DNA of 64,000 nt, from assembly GCA_016285055.1 (NCBI GenBank), contig JAEEPZ010000007.1, positions 1 through 64,000 on the forward strand. Reading direction: 5' to 3'. Source of the stretch: Prevotella sp. Lineage in GTDB: Bacteria > Bacteroidota > Bacteroidia > Bacteroidales > Bacteroidaceae. The first letter of the stretch is position 1; each line of letters begins with the position of its first letter. The notes below the pieces were generated by a model. The model ran no database searches. It was given only the letters and a program-made list of their open reading frames with translations, and was not told the DNA's origin. Positions 1 to 7,050 of this stretch are shown here, one piece after another. The position numbers and the translations under genes are program-made.

Positions 1-483
1 GTCGATGAAAGAGGGTGTAATGTCCTTTACTAGAATATCGTCTTTCTTCAATTCTGTCTTAATGTACCGTGTTACATAGTCTTTTGTCACTTCATACTTT
101 GACAATGTAGTTGGAGTGATTAATTTCTGCTTAACTCTTTTGCCAACATTACAGTTATGAATCTCAAACAATTGAAGGAATGTCATTGTACGTTCTTGCT
201 CACCATTACGAAAGACATCAAGCACTGTATCAATAGAAACATTCACATCTTTGCCCATCAGTGTTGTCTCGATAGAGTACATCCTTAATTTCAACGCCTT
301 TAAAAACTCATTCAACTCTTTATCTCCTTTTACGGTCTGCGACTTTGAATTGAAATCACATGGTCTGACTTCGCGTCCAGTTGAGACGTATCGCCTTTTA
401 CCTTTCACACAGATGGTCATTTCGATAGGAACACAACCATCACTTTTCTTTTTCGTCTGTCGAATAACAAAATTAACTTTCAT
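1..483 (-). CDS. tyrosine recombinase/integrase, N-terminal part (runs off the window)
   Basis: The first 161 codons of a leftward gene, absent from the ORF track because it has no stop in the window. It starts MKVNFVIRQTKKK, then a short beta-rich arm-binding segment (CVKGKRRYVSTGREV) and a helical core-binding stretch (TLSKYEVTKDYVTRYI). This is the N-terminal layout of Bacteroidetes phage-type integrases. The catalytic half (R-K-HxxR-Y) lies outside the window, so activity cannot be judged. It points away from the next integrase (1013-2404), with the tRNA-derived att copy at 768-780 between them. That suggests a second element, or the remains of one, on the left of the same insertion point. 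Confidence in the family is good; intactness is unknown. Confidence 0.75.
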   Translation of the reverse strand, partial: MKVNFVIRQTKKKSDGCVPIEMTICVKGKRRYVSTGREVRPCDFNSKSQTVKGDKELNEFLKALKLRMYSIETTLMGKDVNVSIDTVLDVFRNGEQERTMTFLQLFEIHNCNVGKRVKQKLITPTTLSKYEVTKDYVTRYIKTELKKDDILVKDITPSFID

Positions 484-727
484 CTTTCTTATCGTGTTAA
501 TTATTAATAAATTACGTTGAAGAAAGAAGGTAGCAATTTGATATTAGACATTGGTAGCAATCTTTGATGCAAAGTCTGTATATTCAGCCTATTACATACT
601 TTGGCGAAGACTACAGGCGACTATCTCCATCTGACGAATGGCTGTTTATGAATATAACTGCTGAATATCAGGCGATTACGATTCTATTTACAGTCCAAAC
701 CATTAAAGAAGATCGCTTGATCAGAAT

Positions 728-767
728 ACAAAAAAAGAGTCCAACGATGTTACTCATTGAACTCTTT
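728..767 (-). terminator. rho-independent terminator, probably the original tRNA-Ser terminator
   Basis: On the minus strand, AAAGAGT pairs with ACTCTTT and is followed by a run of T. It lies directly downstream of the 13-nt tRNA-Ser 3' fragment at 780-768. This is where the chromosomal terminator of tRNA-Ser would end up after an element inserted into the tRNA 3' end. The intact tRNA at the right end now uses another hairpin (27475-27511). Confidence 0.65.
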
Positions 768-780
768 GCGGAGAGAGAGG
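768..780. repeat. left attachment site (copy of the tRNA-Ser 3' end)
   Basis: GCGGAGAGAGAGG is identical to 27523-27535, the acceptor-stem 3' end plus one base of CCA of tRNA-Ser(UGA), in the same orientation. The integrase gene begins 233 bp further in. Such a pair of direct copies is the expected result of site-specific integration into a tRNA 3' end. The core is only 13 bp and purine-rich, so position and context carry most of the argument. Confidence 0.7.
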
Positions 781-897
781 AAAGTTTGGGCTGATTGTTC
801 CTGATAACAGGAAACAATGTAATACCTTTATTTTCAGCTACTCTCATCCTTATTATTATTTTTTATATTCACACATTTTCAAATGATGTCAGCAATG

Positions 898-907
898 GGG
901 GGAGCAG
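898..907 (+). repeat. candidate integrase arm-type site, left end
   Basis: GGGGGAGCAG, about 120 bp inside attL. The same 10-mer occurs twice, in the same orientation, 55-80 bp inside attR. Short words repeated near both ends of an element are typical of integrase or excisionase arm sites. Its function here is inferred. Confidence 0.4.
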
Positions 908-1012
908 GAGGTAATTCCAATTTTTATATGTACCTTCGCACCGTGAATCCCAGTTTAGCTGATAGAATCACTTTTCTGGGGTGCAAATTTACTATAAAAA
1001 TTCCAGAAAAGG

Positions 1013-2404
1013 ATGATAAAAATACAATTTAACATTAGGACGCTCATAGACAAACGAGACAACCGTGTTATTGTGCGTGTGCGATGGAACCAAAAAACAA
1101 ATGAAGTTGGTTTCACTACAGGATTGTATGCACAAGAAGACAAGTGGGATTTTCTGAACCAAAAGGCAATTAAGGGAACAGTTCACGTCGTAAACGGAAA
1201 CAAGTTTACAGCTTATGACATCAACGACCGCATTTGTGAGTTCCAAGAGGAAATAAGAAAAGTGTTTTCAATATACGAAATGAACAACACTGTTCCTACC
1301 CCATCAGAATTGAAGATGATGGTGAACCGTGAACTTGGAAGAATCGAAGAAAGCCCTCAGACTGAGAAGCAGAAAAAGACCTCGCTTAAAATCTTACTTA
1401 ACCGATTCCTAAAAGAGCGCGGAAATGAAAAAAACTGGGATGATGATTGTAAGGAGAAATACACCCAGGCATATCAGCATATTACAGCTGCTGTGCCTTC
1501 TGTTACACCATACAATATTACTATCGACACCATGTATAAACTCAGAGACTGGTATGTAAAGAATGAATATAAGAACAGAACTATCAACAAGCAGGTAGTA
1601 ATGTTAAAAAGCTTTCTTCGATGGATCAACCAACAAGAAGGTTTTTCTATACCAGATACAGTGCTCAACTTTTCCACTAATTTGAAAGTAATGCGAAAAA
1701 CCGTCACGTTCCTTCATTATGAAGAGTTGCTGCATTTTGCCAGTTTCCAATTTGAAAACAACGACGAGCGATTAGGCCGCGCTCGTGACTTGTGGTGTTT
1801 CATGGCGTTTACTTCACTTCGTTTTTCTGACCTGAGTAATCTCAAAACAGGTCATATCTCGAATAACCGTATTGACATGATGACACAAAAGACCAGCGAC
1901 CATATTTCCATTCCTCTAACAGACGGTGCTGTTGCCATATTAAATAAGTATAAGGGAAAAGAAACTGCCGATGGTTATGTGTTCGATGTGCCAAGCAACC
2001 AAAAGCTCAACGATGCCATCAAAGACGCTGCAAAAGCAGCAGGACTGAACCGTATCATTGTTGAGACCTATTATGTTGGTACAAAACGTATGGAGGAGCA
2101 ACATGCGTTCTGTGACATTATCTCTTGTCACGATGCACGACGCACATTTGTATCATGTAGCCTTGCAATGAGTATTCCGGCACAAGTGGTAATGAAGTGT
2201 ACTGGTCACAAAGGCTACAACACCATGAAACCATACATTGAGACTGCAACTGAGACACAGGCTCTCGAAATGGAAAAGTGGAATCGAAGCCAGTACCGTT
2301 CACAGATTATTTCATTACTTGACAAGGCTGACGAGAATCGCCTCAAAGAGATACTTGATTTTTGCAAAATCGAGAAGCCCAGTTTGCTTCCGCCAGCAAG
2401 TTAA
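1013..2404 (+). CDS. tyrosine recombinase (element integrase)
   Basis: 463-residue phage-type integrase that would insert and excise the element at tRNA-Ser. An N-terminal arm-binding segment (about residues 1-95) and a helical core-binding domain (about 125-215) precede the catalytic domain. Catalytic residues can be followed: Arg in TSLRFSDLSN (about 269), Lys in TQKTSDH, the HxxR box CHDARR (about 372-375), the second His in TGHKGYN and the Tyr nucleophile in KPYIE (about 407). Length and order fit intact Bacteroidetes integrases. It lies 233 bp inside attL, as expected for the element's own integrase, and converges with the gene at 2416-3237. Confidence 0.93.
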   Translation: MIKIQFNIRTLIDKRDNRVIVRVRWNQKTNEVGFTTGLYAQEDKWDFLNQKAIKGTVHVVNGNKFTAYDINDRICEFQEEIRKVFSIYEMNNTVPTPSELKMMVNRELGRIEESPQTEKQKKTSLKILLNRFLKERGNEKNWDDDCKEKYTQAYQHITAAVPSVTPYNITIDTMYKLRDWYVKNEYKNRTINKQVVMLKSFLRWINQQEGFSIPDTVLNFSTNLKVMRKTVTFLHYEELLHFASFQFENNDERLGRARDLWCFMAFTSLRFSDLSNLKTGHISNNRIDMMTQKTSDHISIPLTDGAVAILNKYKGKETADGYVFDVPSNQKLNDAIKDAAKAAGLNRIIVETYYVGTKRMEEQHAFCDIISCHDARRTFVSCSLAMSIPAQVVMKCTGHKGYNTMKPYIETATETQALEMEKWNRSQYRSQIISLLDKADENRLKEILDFCKIEKPSLLPPAS

Positions 2405-2415
2405 ACGTCTTTCTC

Positions 2416-3237
2416 TTATTTGAGCGATTTCTCTATTTGAGCTTTAAAGCCTCGTAGAAAATCGCTCATATTTCTTGGTTTCATCGTTCCTCCATTTAGA
2501 AAGACCTTTTCTATTATCATCCTATTTGAAGGGTTCTTCAAATCAACACCCAGTGTATCAAACAAAAGATACAACGCTGCAATATTTTGCATTGATTCAT
2601 TTTTGTTACCTGATGTTTTAGACAGACATTTCCAACAAACTCGCATTCTTTGTTGAGCGAGGGCACTGCCAGTAAACAGAGAGAGAAAAGCGTTTGCTGT
2701 ATCTTTGTCATTGTCTATGTAACCCAATTCCTGAAGCAAGATTACAACTTTCCTTAATTGTTCAATTGTAACCTTTGCTCGAATCTTTACTTCTGCGGTA
2801 AAATCTTCTTTTAAGAATATCCCGAATGTGTTAAGTCTTTGTGAAATAGAAATACGCAAATTCTCCAAATAGTCCGAATAAACACGGTGTCTCTCACTTC
2901 TCATGTGTAATTTGTGAAAAGCTATAGTTTGCACATAAACAGGATGCTCCAAATCTTTGTAATCATCGAGTTTCTCCACACTAAATATATCCGCTTGTTT
3001 AGAGTCAAATAGCAAATTTGGATTATTCAATGTGTAAAGTTCGCCAAGCAAATCCAAGCAATATAGCAAAGAACCCGAATCGTGACTACTCTCATAGTCA
3101 TCGATTACAATATCAAAATAACGTTGGAACATTTGCAAGGTTGGGTATGGCAGATGATCCATACTCATGCTTTGCTTGAATGCAATACAGAGATTTTCAA
3201 TTCTGCCTAAAGTGTAATCGATGTCTTTGAGTTTCAT
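2416..3237 (-). CDS. hypothetical protein, element left arm
   Basis: 273 residues, mostly helical, family not recognised. The ORF track starts it at 3297, but a -7-like box (TAATTTTG, 3266-3259) falls inside that extension, so I prefer the Met at 3237 (MKLKDIDYTLG). The C-terminal half (ELGYIDNDKDTANAFLSLF followed by a Lys/Arg-rich helix) recalls RteC-type regulators of Bacteroides conjugative transposons in layout, but not closely enough to name it. It is transcribed toward the integrase with only 11 bp between the stop codons. No signal peptide or membrane segment is needed with the shorter start. A regulatory role is a guess. Confidence 0.6.
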   Translation of the reverse strand: MKLKDIDYTLGRIENLCIAFKQSMSMDHLPYPTLQMFQRYFDIVIDDYESSHDSGSLLYCLDLLGELYTLNNPNLLFDSKQADIFSVEKLDDYKDLEHPVYVQTIAFHKLHMRSERHRVYSDYLENLRISISQRLNTFGIFLKEDFTAEVKIRAKVTIEQLRKVVILLQELGYIDNDKDTANAFLSLFTGSALAQQRMRVCWKCLSKTSGNKNESMQNIAALYLLFDTLGVDLKNPSNRMIIEKVFLNGGTMKPRNMSDFLRGFKAQIEKSLK

Positions 3238-3258
3238 ATAACATTCACAATTTGCTTG

Positions 3259-3266
3259 CAAAATTA
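3259..3266 (-). promoter_or_regulatory. -7 box for the 2416-3237 gene
   Basis: TAATTTTG on the minus strand matches the Bacteroidetes -7 consensus TAnnTTTG. It lies 22 bp before the preferred start at 3237. No convincing -33 box is seen. Confidence 0.4.
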
Positions 3267-3411
3267 GTAAAAAAATCACAAAACACTTGAGTTTCACAGT
3301 AATTAACCTGAAATTTCCAAAATCCTCATTTCCCCCTGTTCAATTTTACTTTAACGTAATCTACTGAATTTCAGCATAATAGGGAAATAATAAAATTTTT
3401 TAAATTCTCCC

Positions 3412-3443
3412 CTTGCACCCCCGTTCATTACTTTTTACCTTTG
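3412..3443 (+). promoter_or_regulatory. Bacteroidetes-type promoter for the DUF3853 gene
   Basis: CTTG at 3412-3415 and TACCTTTG at 3436-3443 are separated by 20 bp, close to the TTTG-N19/20-TAnnTTTG consensus. The start codon is 26 bp downstream. Confidence 0.65.
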
Positions 3444-3469
3444 CCGAAAAATTCAAAATAAGATAAGCA

Positions 3470-3796
3470 ATGGTAGAAAACAAACTTTTACTTAACACAA
3501 CTATCGAAGAGTTCGTAGAAGCTCTTCGTCAGGGTCTCGGTTTGGCTTTAAACTCAGAAGATGCTAACACTCTGGGCGAACAGCCCCAAAAGCATTATGT
3601 TTATGGTCTTAAAGGACTTTGCGCACTTCTTGGCTGTTCGCTTTCTACTGCTGCACGAATTAAAAAAAGTGGAACTTTGGATGCAGCGATTAGCCAACAG
3701 GGGAAGATTATTGTCGTGGATGCAGACCTCGCTCTTGAAATTTTGAAAGTTCAAAAGAAACATTACAAACCAGTTAGAGGTGGCTACAGACAATAA
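3470..3796 (+). CDS. DUF3853 family protein (small DNA-binding-like)
   Basis: 108 residues. The segment VYGLKGLCALLGCSLSTAA followed by RIKKSGTLDAAI and IIVVDADLALEIL is the typical DUF3853 pattern common on Bacteroidetes mobile elements. It reads like a MerR/excisionase-style winged helix: a helix-turn-helix at about residues 45-70, then a short hairpin. A role in excision or transcriptional control is inferred from that fold and from its place between the integrase and the ATPase gene. It has its own well-formed promoter (3412-3443) and is the first gene of the rightward replication block. Confidence 0.75.
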   Translation: MVENKLLLNTTIEEFVEALRQGLGLALNSEDANTLGEQPQKHYVYGLKGLCALLGCSLSTAARIKKSGTLDAAISQQGKIIVVDADLALEILKVQKKHYKPVRGGYRQ

Positions 3797-3928
3797 AAGA
3801 ATAACACATGTAAATTGCTGTCGGCCAACAGCAAGTGCATTACTCTCGAAACGACACCTATAGGGGTGCTCTCTTAATGTCGCGGGCAAGGAACCAACTC
3901 GCAAAACAATTATTAAAATGAAAATGAA

Positions 3929-5167
3929 ATGGGAAATAGTAAACAACCATTAAAGATTAGATTTGGCCTCTTTACAATTGAGGCAAAATCTATTGGCCAA
4001 TGCTTTGCCTTGTCTGGCATCGGTCTTGCGATGTATGGTTCATGCTCATACATCAATTATTTATTTTGGAAAAAGAAACATGTTCCTCCAAAGGTCACTA
4101 AGTCAAGTGATAAACCAGTGCATCCTTACTTAGCTAATAAACGTCATAAACCTGAAGTTATGTCGCTAAATCAACTAGGAAAAGAAAAATGCACAGATCT
4201 CACCCCTATTATGGGATGTCTCTTTTATGCAGGCGATATTGTGTTTCTATTTAGCGTTGCAAACAAAGGTAAGACAATTGCAGGTGTTCAGATGGCTATG
4301 GATCTTGCCAATGGAGCAAAGTCAACTATGACACCTTCCAATGACACGTCATCCATGCAACGTACTATTTATTTTAACTTTGAAATGCGCAAAGATCAAC
4401 TTAAAAAAAGATATTTCAACTCGGAGGAGAAAACGGTATATCCTGACAATCTGGAGCTGGTCTTCTGTAGTGGCGTGTTTAATTCACCAAACGACATGTT
4501 GAATGACCTTGCGCGTCGTGTAGAACAGGCAAATGAAGATACAACTATCTTCATCGATACTATTACTGACATCTGCCCGTCTTTTTTTGCTAATGAATCT
4601 GCCAAAGTCATTGGTTCTTTGCGTACCATTCAGGAAAATGCAAAGCGTAACAACGGTATTCGTATTACTTTTGTACTCTTAGGACACGCCATCAAAAAGA
4701 ATCCATGGGAACCTATTGAAATGCGCGACCTCTCTGGTAGTTCAAATCAAGCTAATCTTGCTGATAGCGTTCTTGCCATTGGCGTAACCAAATTTGGCAA
4801 GGAAGTTAGATATTTAAAAGTATTAAAAGCAAGAAACGACGAATTAAACGAAAAGGTATTTGTCGAAAAAACAGTGGCTACTCCATATCTTCATTTTGAA
4901 TTTAAAGGAGAAATGGAAGAATCGGAAGTGCTGCCTCAGAAACCATCAAACAAGAAGTCTGTAGTAGTGTTAGGGCATTTGCCAGAAACTACAAAAGCAG
5001 TTGAAACCAGCCCAATAATCACACCTGAATTACTTTCCCAAATGAAAGAAATGTATCAGCCTGGAGTTCCTGGTCATGGATATAAAGCCGTCTTAAAAAA
5101 GTATGGCACAAGTATTGGACTGAAATATCCTCAACAAGTGAAACGATTACTGGAAACAACTTCTTAG
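3929..5167 (+). CDS. AAA/RecA-like ATPase (RepA-type), replication module
   Basis: 412 residues. Walker A is seen in ANKGKTIAG (about 110-118) and Walker B in TIFIDTITD (about 205-213), with a sensor-like strand ITFVLLGHA after it. This is the arrangement of RegA/RepA-like hexameric helicases (AAA_25) of plasmids and integrative elements. Two extra parts flank the core: an N-terminal hydrophobic stretch (SGIGLAMYGSCSYINYLFW, about 29-47) that could be a membrane anchor, and a C-terminal helical part (HGYKAVLKKYG) that could bind DNA. The membrane segment is unusual for a replication helicase. A terminator hairpin follows. DNA unwinding at the element origin is the likely role but is not shown. 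Confidence 0.75.
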   Translation: MGNSKQPLKIRFGLFTIEAKSIGQCFALSGIGLAMYGSCSYINYLFWKKKHVPPKVTKSSDKPVHPYLANKRHKPEVMSLNQLGKEKCTDLTPIMGCLFYAGDIVFLFSVANKGKTIAGVQMAMDLANGAKSTMTPSNDTSSMQRTIYFNFEMRKDQLKKRYFNSEEKTVYPDNLELVFCSGVFNSPNDMLNDLARRVEQANEDTTIFIDTITDICPSFFANESAKVIGSLRTIQENAKRNNGIRITFVLLGHAIKKNPWEPIEMRDLSGSSNQANLADSVLAIGVTKFGKEVRYLKVLKARNDELNEKVFVEKTVATPYLHFEFKGEMEESEVLPQKPSNKKSVVVLGHLPETTKAVETSPIITPELLSQMKEMYQPGVPGHGYKAVLKKYGTSIGLKYPQQVKRLLETTS

Positions 5168-5189
5168 CATAACTATATAAGATTTTGAA

Positions 5190-5222
5190 AGGGGCACTAT
5201 CATTTATAGTGTCTCTTTTTTT
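5190..5222 (+). terminator. rho-independent terminator after the ATPase gene
   Basis: GGCACTAT, a short loop and ATAGTGTC form a stem followed by a T-rich run, starting 23 bp after the stop codon. Confidence 0.8.
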
Positions 5223-5375
5223 GTGTATAACAAAAGGGGAACTAAGAGGGTAACTGTTATTCCAATCCATTTAACAACCATAAAACTTGTTACACGTCTT
5301 GTTATAGCCAATAGCCATTGAAAATCAACGTGTTAAGTAAAAACGAGTAACTATAACCAAGCAATCCCAACATGT

Positions 5376-5383
5376 TAGTTTTG
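5376..5383 (+). promoter_or_regulatory. -7 box before the 5421-7027 gene group
   Basis: TAGTTTTG fits TAnnTTTG and lies 38 bp upstream of the start at 5421. No clear -33 element is seen. The 250-bp gap before it (5168-5420) otherwise holds only the terminator and an imperfect inverted repeat around TTACACGT/ACGTGTTAA. Confidence 0.4.
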
Positions 5384-5420
5384 CGGATTTCTCGACATTA
5401 AAACCTTACTACTGAGAACA

Positions 5421-5735
5421 ATGTTAATACAAAACTTAAACTCTCTATTCGGTCAGGAACCACGACCAATAGAGCGGCAGGAACTCACATTGCCTGTCGA
5501 AACCGAATATAGATGTGAGCCGCAAACGTCAGGCAAGTTCGATGCAGACATAGAAGCCCTTACTGAAAAGTATGGGTCTTTAACTGGACTCTGCAATATC
5601 GAGGCCACGTTGCAGGAACTATTGACGATATGCCCTCGAAAGAGACCGAGGATAGATGCGTATCAAGGACTAAAAGGCCATCTTCAAACAGAATATGGCG
5701 TAACACTAACCATCAAATCAAGAAAGACCAAATGA
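5421..5735 (+). CDS. hypothetical protein (104 aa)
   Basis: Family not recognised. The N-terminal half is polar. The C-terminal half, GSLTGLCNIEATLQELLTICP followed by KRPRIDAYQGL, looks helical and basic. It is the first gene of a tightly packed rightward group: its TGA overlaps the next start as ATGA, so the two are probably translated together. No signal peptide or membrane segment. It belongs to the replication/modification arm of the element by position only. Confidence 0.6.
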   Translation: MLIQNLNSLFGQEPRPIERQELTLPVETEYRCEPQTSGKFDADIEALTEKYGSLTGLCNIEATLQELLTICPRKRPRIDAYQGLKGHLQTEYGVTLTIKSRKTK

Positions 5736-6154
5736 AAAAGAAGATCTTTGTATTTGGCAAGGTGTACGATTTGGGCATCATGCCAACTACCGACATTGTG
5801 AAAAACATTGAAGAACGTCTGAAAGATTATACAGGTGTTGAGATTAGGGTTCTCATAGAAGTCTTAGAAAAGGAGATTGTGATAAGACTGCTAAGAGGAC
5901 TAAATGCAGAATTTAAGAAGAATGCAATTATCGAGCAAGACTGTTGGTTGCTGACAGGCGAAGGCTATCAAGATTTCAGACCCATACACAGCTCAGGATC
6001 TTTCTCCCATTTTCAAAGCTGCCTCTACTACTTTGACGTAGATGATGTATGCGACAACTACAAGAAAGATGCAGTTTTCTATGGGGCAAGCAAGGTTCGT
6101 GATGTAGAGATAGACGAGAATGCCTGGCACTTAAATCTTACACTGAAATACTAA
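5732..6154 (+). CDS. hypothetical protein (140 aa)
   Basis: Starts at MKKKIFVFGKVYDLG, with its ATG overlapping the TGA of the previous gene. The ORF track begins it upstream at 5630 in the same frame, but that part lies within the preceding gene. The sequence alternates short beta strands and helices (IVIRLLRGLNAEF, DCWLLTGEGYQDF, WHLNLTLKY) and ends in a strand. Family not recognised. The next gene, a DNA methyltransferase, starts one base after its stop, which supports a common transcript. Confidence 0.65.
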   Translation: MKKKIFVFGKVYDLGIMPTTDIVKNIEERLKDYTGVEIRVLIEVLEKEIVIRLLRGLNAEFKKNAIIEQDCWLLTGEGYQDFRPIHSSGSFSHFQSCLYYFDVDDVCDNYKKDAVFYGASKVRDVEIDENAWHLNLTLKY

Positions 6155-6155
6155 G

Positions 6156-6875
6156 ATGAAATACTTAGGCTCAAAGAAGCGTATAGTGAAAGGTATTATG
6201 CCTATCATGTTGGGGCAAATGCAACCTGACATGGCTTTCGTCGATGCCTTCTGTGGCGGTTGTACTGTCATTCAAAATGTGCCAAACAATTACAGGCGAA
6301 TGGCGAATGACAACAACCGCTATCTGGTGGCAATGTGGGAGCGACTGACTACAACCGACTGGAAACCGCCGACATTGATTCCCAAGTCCTACTATGACCA
6401 AGTGAGAGCATCCTATCATGCAGACGATGGTAAGTTTGATGATGCTACTATTGGCTGGATTGGATTTATGGCCTCGCGCAATGGTCGTTTCTTTGATGGT
6501 GGCTACAGCGGACATGATGCCGACGGACGGGATTATATAGCCGAGAACATCAGAAATACGATGAAGCAGATACCAGAGTTGAAAGGTATCGAGTGGCATA
6601 CTGGCAGCTATGATTCACTGATACTGCCAGGATCTTCTCTGATTTACTGTGACCCTCCCTACAGGAACACAACCTCATACAGCACCTCCAGACATTTCGA
6701 CTATACCAAGTTCTATGATTGGTGCAGGCAGATGAAGCGCGACGGCCACACTGTTTATGTCAGTGAATACGATATACCATGCGGCGATTTCGTGTGTGTA
6801 TGGAAACAAGCAGTAACAGTTAGCGTTGGCCTTACTGTTACCTATAAACCAACCGAAAAACTCTACACATTATGA
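6156..6875 (+). CDS. Dam-like DNA adenine N6-methyltransferase (D12 class)
   Basis: 239 residues. It begins MKYLGSKKRIVKGI, the usual K-Y-x-GSK opening of Dam-type enzymes. Motif I is degenerate (FVDAFCGGCTV, about 28-38) and motif IV is a clean DPPY (about 165-168). It would methylate adenine in a short DNA target using S-adenosylmethionine. No endonuclease gene lies beside it, so it looks like a solitary methylase that protects the element or its replicating DNA from host restriction. Its stop overlaps the next start (ATGA), which places it in the same operon. Confidence 0.85.
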   Translation: MKYLGSKKRIVKGIMPIMLGQMQPDMAFVDAFCGGCTVIQNVPNNYRRMANDNNRYLVAMWERLTTTDWKPPTLIPKSYYDQVRASYHADDGKFDDATIGWIGFMASRNGRFFDGGYSGHDADGRDYIAENIRNTMKQIPELKGIEWHTGSYDSLILPGSSLIYCDPPYRNTTSYSTSRHFDYTKFYDWCRQMKRDGHTVYVSEYDIPCGDFVCVWKQAVTVSVGLTVTYKPTEKLYTL

Positions 6876-7027
6876 CAACAGTAATTAAGCATATACCTTC
6901 AGGATTGGTTTTCAACAACCGAAAAGACGCGAAGATTAAGATGGGGCATAGCAATTACAACCATGCCCTGAAAAATGGGGAAATAGCATTTATTACACTC
7001 TATGCTCCAGATGACATTATTATTTAA
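6872..7027 (+). CDS. small hypothetical protein (51 aa), missed by the ORF track
   Basis: MTTVIKHIPSGLVFNNRKDA begins in an ATGA overlap with the methyltransferase stop and ends at TAA. The overlap, the uniform coding look and the 23-bp gap to the next gene argue for a real gene. The segment SGLVFNNRKDAKIKMG resembles the short NUMOD/AP2-like DNA-contact motifs of mobile-element proteins, but a 51-residue chain is too short to place firmly. Confidence 0.6.
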   Translation: MTTVIKHIPSGLVFNNRKDAKIKMGHSNYNHALKNGEIAFITLYAPDDIII

Positions 7028-7050
7028 CCGAAGAATCACATTTGCTTACT

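Larger units (their letters stand above)
484..1012. other. non-coding gap between two divergent integrases
   Basis: About 530 bases without a convincing gene. The 76-codon ORF at 564-794 runs through the terminator and the att copy and looks accidental. From left to right it holds: two direct copies of GGTAGCAAT (529-537 and 553-561), possibly control sites for the left integrase; a leftward terminator hairpin (728-767); the 13-bp att copy (768-780); a GGGGGAGCAG word (898-907) also found twice near the right end; and a weak -7-like TACCTTCG (931-938) ahead of the rightward integrase. Confidence 0.6.

Noticed and set aside
564-794. 76-residue ORF before the integrase
   Set aside because: It runs through the terminator hairpin and att copy; no promoter or family resemblance.
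2416-3237. Naming the left-arm hypothetical protein RteC
   Set aside because: Only a general helical layout and basic C-terminus agree; no clear family motif by eye.
5168-5420. Replication origin in the gap after the ATPase gene
   Set aside because: An imperfect inverted repeat and AT-rich sequence are present, but no convincing iterons.
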